This document shows, piece by piece, positions 22,180-32,609 of a stretch of 64,000 nucleotides of DNA. The notes beneath the pieces are model-generated. The model made no database searches. It saw only the letters and a program-made list of their open reading frames with translations, and was not told the DNA's origin. Positions within the stretch are counted from its first letter, which is position 1. Each line of letters opens with the position of its first letter. The position numbers and the translations under genes are program-made. The stretch is from Blepharisma stoltei (Eukaryota; Ciliophora; Heterotrichea; Heterotrichida; Blepharismidae): NCBI GenBank assembly GCA_914767885.1, contig CAJZBQ010000002.1, positions 496,001 to 560,000 of the forward strand. The letters are read 5' to 3'.

Positions 22180-23309
22180 TTATCTACTGAACAATTCACA
22201 ATAAATCTTTATATGCTCGCCAGCTGCTTTTAGTTCGCTTGATATAGAATCCCTTAAATAAACTTCATCCATTTCATAAACATTCTTAATAAACTGAACT
22301 GGGTTGCCTCCCCACACTTGCTTTGAGGGTATAAGTCTTCCAGGTGGAATCACACTATTAGGAAGCACTATTGCATACTTCTCCACTCTCGCTCCTTCCA
22401 AAATAACTGTCCCTGCACCAATTTGGCAAAAGTCTTCTAAAATGCAGGAATATAAAACACAGTTAGGCCCTACATAGGCACTGATGCCAACAATGAGTTC
22501 TGCTTGAGCTCCTGTAGGTAAACTTGCTGCGGTATGAAGCACAGAGTTTTCGCCTACATAGCAATGGTTCATAATGGTCACTTTATTGATGTCGCCTCTT
22601 ACTACAGTACCGTACATCACTGCTGAATCTCTTCCAATGAAGACTTCGCCAATAAGACTAGCATTTGGGGCGACGAAAGAGTGCTGGTGGATTGGGTAAA
22701 GGTCGTAAAGAGGCAAAATTTGCCTGTGCTTGGTAAGTTTTTCAAAATAAGGGGTGCCTGTTGGAGGTTGGGCTGCTTTTCTGGCTTGTCTCAACTTGCC
22801 ACACACTTAAAAATGGTATGAAGAGTAACCTGCCCTAAACATATGCACCAAGTGTCCAGCCGGTTTTCACTGTCTGGTTAAGTTCAATGTCCATAGGCTC
22901 ACATCCCCTTCAATGTTTTACCTCGAGGAAGATAGAACTTGAAAGTTGGAAAGGGATAATCCAGCAAGTCCAGAGGGCTTTCTCTTCAAATTTTCAGCGC
23001 AATACTAGGAGTCCCGTCCTGGGCTGAAAGTTTCATTCAGGCCGATAGTCTACCAGAAAAATCACATTTATTGAATTTTTGGAAAGGGCAACCCCATTGA
23101 CGTGCGACACGCTTATTCAATGTATTTACCTCCAGCTGTGAGTGCAAGCACTCGTCCCAATAGAACAGCACACCCTTAGGCTATTTAATCAGAATGGCAA
23201 GAAAGAGGGCTGAGAAAAGCAAGGGCCGTGAAAAATCGACATGGCTGGCTTGGAACTACTTTATAATGACTAAGTTAAGTCTAAACTTGCCAAATAGAGA
23301 TTTGAGCAT
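22180..23309 (-). CDS. Gamma-carbonic anhydrase-like hexapeptide-repeat protein
   Basis: Left-handed beta-helix protein: FVAPNASLIGEVFIGRDSAV, VVRGDINKVTIMNHCYVGENSVLH, then GPNCVLYSCILEDFCQIGAGTVI and WGGNPVQFIKNV. The gamma-CA family sits on mitochondrial complex I in protists and plants. Of the three zinc His, only the VLH one is clear here, so catalysis is doubtful. The true N terminus MLKSLFGKFRQARKAAQPPTG (basic, mitochondrial-like) is reached only by removing a SINE-like insert at 22802-23292; without it no ATG exists. About 220 residues. Confidence 0.85.
22802..23292. mobile_element. SINE-like retroposon in gamma-CA gene, with 14-bp TSD
   Basis: GTCTCAACTTGCCA (22788-22801) and GTCTAAACTTGCCA (23279-23292) flank the insert, 13 of 14 identical. 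Removing one repeat plus the insert (491 nt) restores MLKSLFGKFRQARK. The left repeat lacks TA, so excision at TA does not give the right frame here. Confidence 0.75.
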
Positions 23310-23363
23310 AAATGGAATATAAATAAATCTATAGGATTATTAATAGAGATGATGCCTTAAGGT

Positions 23364-24594
23364 TTAATTAGTAGCTTCCTCTGCAGGAGTGTTAAGTTTT
23401 CTTGCGAAACCGAATAATGGCTGATGAATCTCGTTGATTTGAGGGTTGCTTTCTAGTTCCTCAAACCATCTCTTAACAGCTGGGTATGGTGTAAAGTCGT
23501 AGTTCGCTAATTTCAATTGAGCAAGCTCACAGAAGCATTGGAGATCGGCTAAGCTTGCTTGAGAAGTTCTTGCTATGTAGTGGTGGGCTTCTAATGTTTG
23601 ATTAATACCAGCCATGAAAGTGTCAACGTTAGCTTTTAATTCAGCCTCTTTTTCAGGAGCAATGGGTGGGAGTCCCATAAATACAGGCTGGGTAACTTTA
23701 TGGAAAACATAGCCATAGACATGCTTGCGTGAGTTTGTATGATGCCAATGCAAGTATGAATTAATCTGGGCTCTTTGGTGGATGTCTGCTGGATACCATT
23801 GGTTTTCGACGTGGAAAGCTTCTGCTAGTTCCCCTCTTTTAAGAGTAAGTAAACCAAAAAATGAATTTTATACCAATTCTCAATTAATGCTATTAAATCT
23901 TATACACTTACACTTTTTAGCATAAATTTTATTATAAGTTATTAGAATTTCCTAAATATTAAAATGCTAGCTCCCCCCACTTGAAGAGCGAACAAAACCA
24001 TTGGAAAAATTCCTATTTTTTGGGTAAAAACCGCCCTTCAGCGAATAAAAAATTTTTTATGAAAATTTATTTGATATATAAAGTAATAATTACTATAATG
24101 AAATCTCTAACTAATTCTACTTAATTTTAAACAGCTTGTATTTAAAACCTAAATTTTACAAATTAAATTAATATTTACTTTAAAATTATTTCGAGCCTGG
24201 ATTTTTTAAATCTTAATAATTTTTTAAAAAAAAATTAATCGCCTCTGTGAGCGAGCAAAATTTTTGTTCCCTCACGCAGGGGAGAGTAAATAATAAATAT
24301 AAATTAGTTAAAAACGATAGCTTCTCTAAAGAGTAGAAAAATCTTTGCCCTCTTTTAAAAAAGGAGTAAGTAGATAAGGATGGCTCCACTTTCTGAGAGT
24401 GTGAAATCTCCATGGGTAATAACAGGAATTAGTCCTTGTGGGTTTATTGCGAGGAATTCTGGGGATCTGTGATCTCCTTTGCCGAAGTCTATGGGATGGA
24501 GTTCATAGTCTATATGGTTCAATGCTAAGAAGCATCGAACAGCACGGCATGGTTGAGAAAATGGATTGGAGTATAGCGTTAATGCAGCAGCCAT
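23364..24594 (-). CDS. Glutathione S-transferase (theta-like), split by an IES
   Basis: Start 24594: ALTLYSNPFSQPCRAVRCFLA, the thioredoxin-fold domain with NPQGLIPVITHGDFTLSESGAIL (cis-Pro and Glu/Ser glutathione-binding motif). A 517-bp IES follows ILIYL; after removal the C-terminal helical domain continues (VENQWYPADIHQRAQINSYLHWHH) to the stop at 23364. Theta-type Ser/Asn region near the N terminus. Detoxification by conjugating glutathione; cytosolic. About 220 residues after excision, normal for a GST. The exact residues at the join (LLTLKRGELAEAF) depend on which TA is used. Confidence 0.9.
23852..24368. mobile_element. IES in GST gene containing a nested MITE
   Basis: TA at 23850-23851 and 24367-24368; 517 bp. 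Flanks share a direct repeat (CTTACTC...TTAAAAGAGGG on the minus strand). A family 1 MITE copy sits inside at 23970-24288. Confidence 0.75.
23970..24288 (-). mobile_element. Family 1 MITE nested in the GST IES
   Basis: CTCCCCCCACTTGAAGAGCGAAC, CCATTGGAAAAATTCC and a distal CTGTGAGCGAGC / GTTCCCTCACG hairpin, minus orientation. Confidence 0.75.
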
Positions 24595-24637
24595 TATTTT
24601 TGTCGCTTTATTAGAATTGAAAATGGAAAATCACTTA

Positions 24638-24993
24638 CTCCCCCCCTCCGTGAGCGAACAAAACCATTGGAAAATCCCTATTTTTTGCCAAAAACCCACC
24701 CACCGAGAGCGAACAAAAACTTTTTTAATAGAAAAAATTTTTTATGAAAAAAAATTTGAAATATAATTGATAATTATATAATGAAATTCGAGCTAATTCT
24801 GTTTAATTTTAAACAAATTACGTTTTAAAACATAAATTTTATAAATTAAATTAATATTTGCCTCCCAATTTTTGCAAATTAGATTTTTTTTAAAAAAAAA
24901 AAATTTTTCTATAAAACTTATATTGAAATTTTTTAAAAAAAAAATTAACCCCCCTCCGTGAGCGAACAAAATTTTTTTGTGGGGAGGGAGTTA
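24638..24993 (-). mobile_element. Family 1 MITE, 356 bp
   Basis: TTA-CTCCCCCCCTCCGTGAGC at the left, GGGAG-TTA at the right, immediately upstream of the GST start. A complete copy in minus orientation, with the inner hairpin shortened. Confidence 0.85.
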
Positions 24994-25299
24994 GAAAATA
25001 ATCATAAAATAATTGTTAAAATATTTTAATAAAAATTTCGTTGCATCATCATTTTTTTGATTTTAATTATTTTAACTGAGAAGCGTGTGTAATTTTCTAT
25101 TATCCTTATTTATTCACATTATAAAAATTAAAATATTATAGGAATTATTCATCATATTCAATTTTTCTCCTTTATTTAATTAAAATTAAATTTATTGATT
25201 CCCATTATATAATTCTTTTTAAATTTCTGTCCACCTTTAATAGAGATTCCAACACTTCAATGTTATAATGGAGGAAAATCTTATCACAAAAAAATATAA
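24994..25299. other. AT-rich promoter region, nothing recognised
   Basis: 306 bp between a MITE and the F-box gene ATG; very AT-rich; no repeat found. Confidence 0.4.
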
Positions 25300-27920
25300 A
25301 TGGAAGAATTGCCAATAAAACTACTCAAATTTATCCTTCCAATTGTAGGCCCTTTCAATCAAGTAATTAAACTAGCCCAAGTTTGTAAAACATGAAAAAT
25401 TATTATAGAAGAGTCGGAGCATTATTTTTCACTACAAGGAACAGGGACTTATAAGCTCCAGCCAGGATGTTTTGACCCTTCATGCGACTTATTCCAAATA
25501 TTTTGCAAATTCTCATGCAAATTATCACTTGCAGAATATAAATTATTATCTTTAGATCTTCGAAATATAAATATCACAACTAAAAGACTGTGCCTAGTGC
25601 TTATTTCCCAGCCAAGTCTTCTGAAATTAAACCTCGCTAATACAAAGATACCATTAGAAGAGCTTTGAGATCGATTAAATTATATAAAGCAAGCATCATT
25701 ATCTAAGAATCCTCCAGAGACTATCGATTTGCCTCTTGAAGTGCTAAAATTTTCAAACAACAAAAGCAGTTCATTGGGATATGAGTCTTTAGTTTCACTA
25801 TTTCCGAATTTGAAGAAGCTTTATGCAGGGAATACTTCAACAACATTAGAAAATTTTAAAGAAATTGTAAAAAACTTAAAAAATCTTGAATTACTTGATC
25901 TAACCTATTGCCCTAAGATTGAAAATCTCAATATAGATCATAATGAATTACAAGAAATGTTGCATGGATCTAAATTGAAGAGGCTTTTTATAAAAGATAT
26001 CGACTCAATAACATCAAAATGTTTGGAATCTCATGGAATTGATATAAATAGCACTAGTGTTGGGGATATTCTGTATAAAATTAAGGAAAATGCTGATCTC
26101 AAAAAATTAGAAAGGTTTCTTAGTGATGGAGGAGATGCTGATCTTATGTCTGATAGCTCTCTTTGCATTTGAAACTATCCACAAATGCAATTCATTCATA
26201 AGAATCACAAAACTGAGGCTATACTCGTGAACACTTTTAAAATAATGATTCGGCATGGTCTTGATCTTAGTTACCATACAACTGAATATAAAAACTTAAC
26301 TTAACTTAACTTAACTTAATTATCTGGTGTTTAAGGTGTCTAGTGCCGCAGCCCAAAAAGGGCCTATGGCAAAACTAGTGACGTAGGCGAGCCATCTTGG
26401 AGCAGGTCAGCCCTGGCCAAGCCTTCTATCAACTCCTGCTTCACCAGCCTTGCTACACGTCTCACCCGGCGCGATGCCGTCGCCCGACTCAGCTCCTGCG
26501 CGTGTTCCGCCTAAGGGTCATCCTCCCGTGGGGATGTGCTGAGAGGTAAAAGCCCGAAATCTTGAGAGGACTGAGGAGCAGTTCCTCTGGTATCCCCAGA
26601 GTTAAACCGCTATTGCTGTCCAGAAGTTCTCGAGTGAAAACCTAACCCTATAAATAAAATTCCATGAGGGAGAGAAAATTAGCAAAGCTAATTTCTCTCG
26701 AACCGAATGCCATTTTATTTATATGAATATAAAAACAGTTTTGTAAACACTGCAATATTTTGTTCGCATCTAAAATTACTAAAATTATTATTAAGCTGCG
26801 GGGCCGACACATGGCCCATATCTGACTCAGATTTTGAATTAGAAATTCCTTCAATATCTCTTGCAGCATCAAAAGGAAACCTCTCAATTTTAAAATTATT
26901 CCGTAAAAAAAAGCTTCATCTAAAAAACCATTTTAATGAGCAATTCTGCAACCCTATTTGCATTTCAGCTGAAAATGACAGCAATGATCTTTTTAAACTT
27001 TTGCTTGAAAATTCATTCCCAATTTTTCCTTGCCATAAGCACCCTAATATATTGATAATTTCCCAAGATATATGCAAAAATTTTGCAACTGTTGAACATT
27101 ATAAACTTCTTAATTCAATTCCTAAAGAAATTATTCATGAAGCTATACAGTATTATATAATCAAGCATAAAGAAAAAATTGGTATTGCACTTATAGAATA
27201 TTTAGGAATTTCTTGAATTAAAAAAGAAGAAGCAAAAATTGTTAAAAATAAGGAGAACTCTCTTGTGCCTGAAATAGGAACGGATTCTCATAAACCGTTA
27301 ATAATATTAGCAGCAGAAAATTATTGCGTAAAAATACTTAAATTTTTAGTGAAAAATGGATGTGATGTAGAGGCTGAAGATAATTTTGGATGGACAGCTT
27401 TAATAGCTTCAGCTGCTTCTAATTATGCAGATTTGATAGCGTACTTATATAAAAATGGAGCTGATATATAGCGCTTTCCCGAGGATGGCGCGGAATGGCG
27501 CCATCCTCGGGAAAGCCAGGAAGGCATCCACACGGGAGCTGGGAGTTCCACGTGTGGATGCCATTTTGACATGTGGAAGTTTGGATCCCACACGTCAAAA
27601 ATGGCATCCACACGTGGAACTCCCAGTTCCCGTGTGGATGCTTAGTTGACTTTCCCGAGGATGGCGCCATTCCGGGCCATCCTCGGGAAAGCGCTATAAA
27701 TAGAAGGGATAAAGCAGGGAGAACTGCCTTACATCAAGCTGCACAAGGTGGCCATAAAGCGGTAGTTGAAGAATTAATTCGCTTAAAGGCAATGCTGTCA
27801 CCAATTTGTGCAGAAGGCTATTCACCTTTGGACTTAGCTCAAATTAATAATAGAACCGAAGTATGCGCAATTTTGAAACATTTTGGAGCTAATGCAAGTA
27901 AACACTGCGAGCTGTTCTAA
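25300..27920 (+). CDS. F-box / leucine-rich / ankyrin-repeat protein
   Basis: Starts MEELPIKLLKFILPIV with an F-box-like helix pair and QVCKTW (TGA Trp). Leucine-rich segments follow (LLSLDLRNINIT, LLKLNLANTKI, LELLDLTYCPKIENL), then ankyrin repeats: LKLLKLLLSCGADTWP, PLIILAAENYCVKILKFLV, WTALIASAASNYADLIAYL, and GRTALHQAAQGGHKAVVEELI. Two IESs are needed: 441 nt at 26296-26736 (join TEYK-NSFVNTA) and 230 nt at 27469-27698 (join NGADI-NRRDKAGRT), both exact in frame. About 650 residues. F-box/ANK proteins usually serve as substrate adaptors of SCF ubiquitin ligases; the F-box assignment is tentative. Confidence 0.8.
26296..26736 (-). mobile_element. SINE-like retroposon with 12-bp TSD, acting as IES
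   Basis: GAATATAAAAAC occurs at 26284-26295 and 26725-26736. Left edge is a simple repeat (TTAAC)x5, the likely 3' tail on the minus strand; the right edge carries the shared AAATGGC word (reversed), next to a hairpin. GC-rich interior. Removing 441 nt restores the ankyrin frame; the TSD contains TA, so TA-to-TA excision is equivalent. Confidence 0.85.
27469..27698. mobile_element. Palindromic IES, 230 bp
   Basis: Outer arms TATAGCGCTTTCCCGAGG and complement; a second inverted pair GCATCCACACGGGAGCTGGG / complement inside. TA at both ends; removal gives GCT GAT ATA AAT AGA in the ankyrin frame. Confidence 0.9.
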
Positions 27921-28039
27921 TAGTACAGTATTTATATCATTTATTTATCATTTTATATATTAATCTTTAGCTCATCTACCTTTTTAATCTGATCATCGTT
28001 GTTTAATTTATTTTTCTAAATTGCCTAATTCCTTTCATA

Positions 28040-28127
28040 TATAGTGAACTACACTGACTGGCACGGGGTGCTTTTGGCTCAGTTTCGAGCCAAAAGCACC
28101 CCGTGCCAGTCAGTGTAGTTAACTATA
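28040..28127. mobile_element. Near-perfect 88-bp hairpin IES (intergenic)
   Basis: 41-bp arms (TATAGTGAACTACACTGACT...) with one mismatch and a 6-nt loop, ends TATA. Same style as the hairpin IESs in coding sequence; lies between two convergent genes (27921-28246), where I see no gene. Confidence 0.75.
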
Positions 28128-28246
28128 ATTTAATACTTTTTAAGATATACCAGGCTACTTTGTTCGTTTGATAAATTGCTCCAGTTTCAATTATGTGGAA
28201 TTTATATGAAATTAAAACGCAAGCATTGAGATTATTGGGATTAAAT

Positions 28247-29997
28247 TTATTCGAAATCTGAATCCGATTTTCCTCCTGCAGGTCCTTCAGAGTCTGATTC
28301 AAGCTGAAGAACTTTTGACTCCGATCCTGCCGACTCTTCATCTGACTCTTGCTTTTTCTTCTTTCTACCTGACTGCTTTTTTGGTGTATCCTTTTTAACA
28401 GGTGTTTTCCTCGGCTTTGGCTCTTTCTTTTCTTCAGTCGATTTTCCTTCTGCTGCTTTTGGAGGTCGCCCTTTTCTTGGCTTCTTTTCTGAAGGCTGTG
28501 CTGGTGTAGCTTCAGATTTTCCTTCCTCAGCAGGCTTGGCTTCTTCTGAAATGCTATTCTTTTTTGGTGTTTTTTCTTTACTTCCTCTGATTAAATTCAG
28601 CAAAAAATATATTCCAGTTTAAATTTTCTCCTGCTGGGGAAATTTTAAAAATAATCAAAAAATTGAATACAATTTTTTTTTGAATTATATAAATATATAT
28701 TATTTAATTGCATTTCCTTTAAATAGAACAATAAATCGACTTATGCAAAATTATCCATTTTAATTTTATCTAAGCTATTTATATGAATGATAATTTGCAT
28801 CCACAAATTTTATATCGAAAAAATTTGCTAATGGGGTTTATCCAAAAGCATCAAAACTTACATTTATTTTTCTAATTTAAATTGGCAAGTTAGGAGCATC
28901 TGCAGGTTTAGCTTCCTCAGAAACGCTGTTCTTTTTAGCAGGCTTTTCTTTGGCTGAATCTACTGATTCTTCAACCTTAGTTACTTCTTCTACTTTCGAA
29001 ACTTCTACTTTGGTTTCTTCTGTCTTTTTGGTTTCTTCTGGCTTTTTATCAGTCTTTTTTGCAAATTTCATTGGAGGTGGCTGCACGAACCCAGAGATAT
29101 ATTGGGCTTCACTGCTTTCAAACTGTTTCCATAGCTTATTGAATTCTTCAGTATAAAGCTTGCAAAGTGGAGCATCATCAATAACTGTCAAATTTTCGCA
29201 ATTTTTATTCACAGCTTGTTTTGTCCAGTTAAAGCTCCCAGTTAGCAATAAATAGTCGTCAATGACCACAAACTTGTTGTGCATGTGAGCGTGGGAATCT
29301 AAGTCTACTCTGCAAGGGATTCCTTCATCGAATATTCTTTGTCTAGTAGCATTATCTTTACGAAAATTAAAATCCTTTCCTTTTGAGCAGATAAATTATT
29401 TTTATATTTCAATATAAATTAGCATAGAAGTTTCACATCAGATCCCAGCATTTTCATGCACTCATCATCAGAAATGATTCTAACGTCAACTCCTCTTTTG
29501 ACTGCATCTCTAATGGCGTCAGCCAAATTGTTGTTAGTAATTGTAAATACACATACCAGCATTGTCTTCACTGCTTTGTTGAGATAGCAGACGAGCTTTA
29601 GTTCTGACTCGGCGCTTGGGAAAAAAAACGCATCCTTGATTCTATTTTTTGGCTCCAAAACTTCAGTTGAGATGGTTTCGATGGCGGCTTTTCCCCATGA
29701 GAGCTGCTTAGGGTCTTCAGTGATTAGGTCAAATATTGTCGAAATCAGCTCACTTATATTGTTTCGTGTGCATGGGGAGGCTAAAAGCAATTGACGAAGT
29801 TCAATGAATGCATCCTTTTCGCCAACATTTTTCTTCAGAAACTCAATTACTTGTTCATTGGAGACTGTTAAGGATTGGTCTTGCATTGCTTTCTCTTGCT
29901 CAGCTATCAACTCATCATAAGTAGGCTTACGAGGTTTTTCCTTTTTCGGTTTTGGCGCTTTGGGCTCGCCTTCTTTTCCACCTCTTCCTCGCTTCAT
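28247..29997 (-). CDS. PLD6/Zucchini-like phospholipase-D-fold protein with AT-hook tail
   Basis: Start 29997, Lys/Arg/Gly-rich leader, then a single PLD domain: FFFPSAESELKLVCYLNKAV, DAVKRGVDVRIISDDECMKML, and the HKD motif HMHNKFVVIDDYLLLTGSFNWT, followed by NCENLTVIDD, the pattern of mitochondrial cardiolipin hydrolase/Zucchini. One HKD implies a homodimer. The tail is Lys/Glu-rich with repeats (KKNSVSEEAKP, KKNSISEEAKP) and an AT-hook (KPRKGRPPK), ending DSDFE. A 312-bp IES (28581-28892) is removed in the tail, and ~35 nt (29390-29424) must go to join KLLC-SKGKDFNFR. Zucchini cuts piRNA precursors; a small-RNA role here is inference. The AT-hook suggests a nuclear location instead. Confidence 0.78.
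28581..28892. mobile_element. IES, 312 bp, in PLD gene tail
   Basis: TA at 28579-28580 and 28891-28892; joins PADAP to KEKTPKKNSIS in frame. No inverted repeat recognised. Confidence 0.75.
29390..29424. mobile_element. Putative 35-bp excised segment with AGCA ends
   Basis: A TAA at 29419 interrupts the PLD frame. Deleting 35 nt between AGCA repeats (29386-29389, 29421-29424) restores it; the nearest TA pair removes 33 nt and fails. No intron fits. Shorter than usual IESs, so a local error is the alternative. Confidence 0.4.
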
Positions 29998-30289
29998 TTA
30001 TAACTAATGAGCTGTCAGTTGTTGGCCACGATTTTTTTATTTAGCCTTAGATACTAAAGGCAGTGAAAATGAATTAAAATAAGCACCTAAGTATCGTGTT
30101 TTTGTATTACTGGTAAAGTTTTAAGATTATTTGCTATTTATTAGTTCTAATCGATTAATGTTTTAAATTATACTTTGAGAGTTTCATTTAAGCATTAATA
30201 TATTATAGCCTGCCAATATAGATTTCAATAAAAAGTGATATAAAATAAATTCCCCCGTTTTAGATCAGATTTGAATTCCAAATTTAAAA

Positions 30290-31038
30290 ATGGAAAAAAG
30301 GAAATCGGCTCGTTTATTGATGTGCTGCCTCTGCTTCAAATTATTTAAATCAAGGTCTTATTTGGCCCGTCACAAAATTTCTCATAGCCAAAAACGACAG
30401 TTTTTCTGCAAAATTTGTGGGAATTCCTACAAATATAAGCATGGCTTAACTAGACATGAAAAGAGGCTTCATTATAACGAGTGGCTAGCTTCGCTATGAC
30501 TTCTCGCTCTCAAAGATGATGAAAAAACTGAAGAAAAAACAGAAAATAAAGAAGCTGTTGAGGATAGTTTTGATGTAGGCTATTATTTAAACTTACTCCC
30601 CCCTTCCGTGAGTGAACAAAAAAATTTTGTTCACTCACGGAGGGGGTTAATTTTTTTTTCCAAATTTAAAAAAATCATAATTCGCAAAATTGAAAGCAAA
30701 TATTAATTTAATTTATAAAATTTATGTTTTAAAAAGCAATTCGTTTAAAATTACACAGAATTAACACTAGATTTCATTATACTAATTATCATTTATATAT
30801 CAATTTTTTTTTTTCCATAAAAAATTTTTCTACTAAAAAAATTTTTGTTCACTCACGGAGGGGTGGGTTTTTGGCAAAAAATAGCGATTTTTCTAATGGT
30901 TTGTTCACTCACGGAGGGGGGGAGTTAGAAGACTCTGATAAAGAAAATAAAGGAACAAAAAATAAGCAAAAGAAAAAGATAAATTTTGGTAGCAGCGTAA
31001 TTGAAACATCACCTTTTCCAAAGGTTGAAAGTAATTAA
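30290..31038 (+). CDS. C2H2 zinc-finger protein, split by a MITE IES
   Basis: Two C2H2 fingers: CCLCFKLFKSRSYLARHKISH and CKICGNSYKYKHGLTRHEKRLH, followed by an acidic Lys/Glu region. The MITE at 30596-30927 is removed to join DVGYYLN-LEDSDKENK; stop at 31036-31038. About 138 residues. DNA or RNA binding is presumed from the fingers. A related gene follows 50 bp downstream. Confidence 0.82.
30596..30927 (+). mobile_element. Family 1 MITE as IES
   Basis: 332 bp between TTA repeats; full terminal words and inner hairpin; removal restores the zinc-finger gene frame. Confidence 0.92.
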
Positions 31039-31087
31039 GGTAATTTTATTTATTGAATTTTTTGCTAATGCTTAATCAAATATAAAA

Positions 31088-31399
31088 ATGGGAGTAACTC
31101 GACGCGTTAGAATTCAAAAGTGCTTGATATGCGAATCTACTTTTAAAAGTAGAAAATTTTTAAAGCAGCATGTTTTTTCACATTTTGTGCTAAATGACTT
31201 TAAGCTTAGAACTTATAAGGACTTAAAGAAGCATGATACCACATTTTTCAGAAAACCTACAAAGAGCGTTGAAGCTGAGCTACACAAATTTGCAATTAAG
31301 AACTCCAAGAATTTGGATGAAGCAATTTTTAACAAAGAAAATATTGATATGGATTCAATCTGTTTTGGTATTAAAAGAAGTGAAGAGAGTATTGATTAG
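31088..31399 (+). CDS. C2H2 zinc-finger paralog with one intact finger
   Basis: 103 residues. Finger CLICESTFKSRKFLKQHVFSH matches the first finger of the upstream gene; the next one (LNDFKLRTYKDLKKH) has lost its cysteines. A conserved C-terminal acidic tail continues to a stop at 31397. Likely a diverged tandem duplicate; may be decaying, but the frame is open. Confidence 0.6.
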   Translation: MGVTRRVRIQKCLICESTFKSRKFLKQHVFSHFVLNDFKLRTYKDLKKHDTTFFRKPTKSVEAELHKFAIKNSKNLDEAIFNKENIDMDSICFGIKRSEESID

Positions 31400-31671
31400 T
31401 ATAATAAATTTTTCAAATTATAATTGAAGTTAATAATAGAGAAATCTCTCATAATTAACTGCTTATAAATCGTAAAAATTATTATTTTCCTTATTGACTC
31501 TTTGGTTTTCAATAAGATATGCACATATTTTAATTTATTTTAAAAATGAATAAGAGCCTTATATCGCTTGGAAGTATAATATTTTGCAGCTGCTCTCTCT
31601 TATAAGTTTTTATCTATTCTTTATATCTCATAGCTTTTGTTTGAAAGCTAATATTTATTTTTGGAGGGAGA

Positions 31672-32030
31672 TATAGAACTTTCTTTTCAATAGCGCGATA
31701 AGGCGTGCATCTTAGTTTGACTAAAAGGTATTTGGAACATGAAAATCTGCTGTTCCTTCTCCATAAGAGAGGCAATGAGTGAAAATGAAAGTTCTGCCCG
31801 GCCCATTCTCGAAAACTTTAAGGAATTTTTTTGGTTTGAATTAAGAATACCTGAGTTATTGTTGAATTTTGATTGCTTGCAAAAATTTATAATTTTAATA
31901 TATTTTGGTTCGTCAAATAGTTTTGACGAGCCAATTCTGGCTAGTACTTGAAATAAATAATAAAAAATTGGCATAATTTTTTAATATTCTGATGTTAAGG
32001 ATGATCAGAAATTTAATAAATGGAATAGAA
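31672..32030 (+). repeat. Left arm of a 5.4-kb inverted repeat
   Basis: About 360 bp matching the complement of 36690-37068 at roughly three quarters identity, from TATAGAACTTTC inward to TGATCAGAAATTT. An ORF starting MKICCSFSIRE is open in both arms, reading inward (ELRIPELL, FGSSN shared). Confidence 0.75.
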
Positions 32031-32221
32031 ACGAACAAAATATGCTAAAAAATGAATTTGTGCTCGAGTCCAGGAAGCGGAAAATAAAGGCACCAAATAG
32101 CTTAATTTAGTTCTCAAATATCAAGTTCTCAATGAAACCGCATGTGGTGACTTAAGAGTTTTAATTTTTTTTTTTAGCGTACAAAATCAAGATGGCGGCT
32201 TAAACGAATAAAAAATATCTA

Positions 32222-32609
32222 AACTCCCCCCCCCCCCCCGTGAGCGAAACAAAAAATTTTGTTCGCTCACGGAGGGGGGTTTAATTTTTTTTTTTAAAAA
32301 AAATTTATATATAAATTTTATAAAAAATATTTTTTTCGAAATTTAAAAAAATCCTAATTTGCAAAAATTGGGAAGCAAATATTAATTTAATTTGCAAAAT
32401 TTATGTTTTAAAACGCAATTTGTTTAAAATTAAACAGAATTAGCTCTAGATTTCATTATACTAATTATCACTTATATATCAAAATTTTTTTCCATTAAAA
32501 TTTTTTCTATTAAAAAAATTTTTGTTCACTCACGGAGGGTGGGTTTTTGGTCAAAAAATGGCGATTTTTCTAATGGTTTTGTTCGCTCACGGAGGGGGGG
32601 GGGGGAGTA
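32222..32609 (+). mobile_element. Family 1 MITE inserted in the satellite
   Basis: 388 bp, TAA both sides, nearly identical to 10596-10993 and 60010-60403, so a recent insertion. Confidence 0.9.

Noticed and set aside
26294-26320. Telomere-like (TTAAC)n run
   Set aside because: Five perfect copies at one edge of a TSD-flanked insert fit a retroposon tail; ciliate telomeres are C4A2/C4A3 type.
27419-27670. Overlapping open frames on both strands
   Set aside because: They are the palindromic IES read in each direction.
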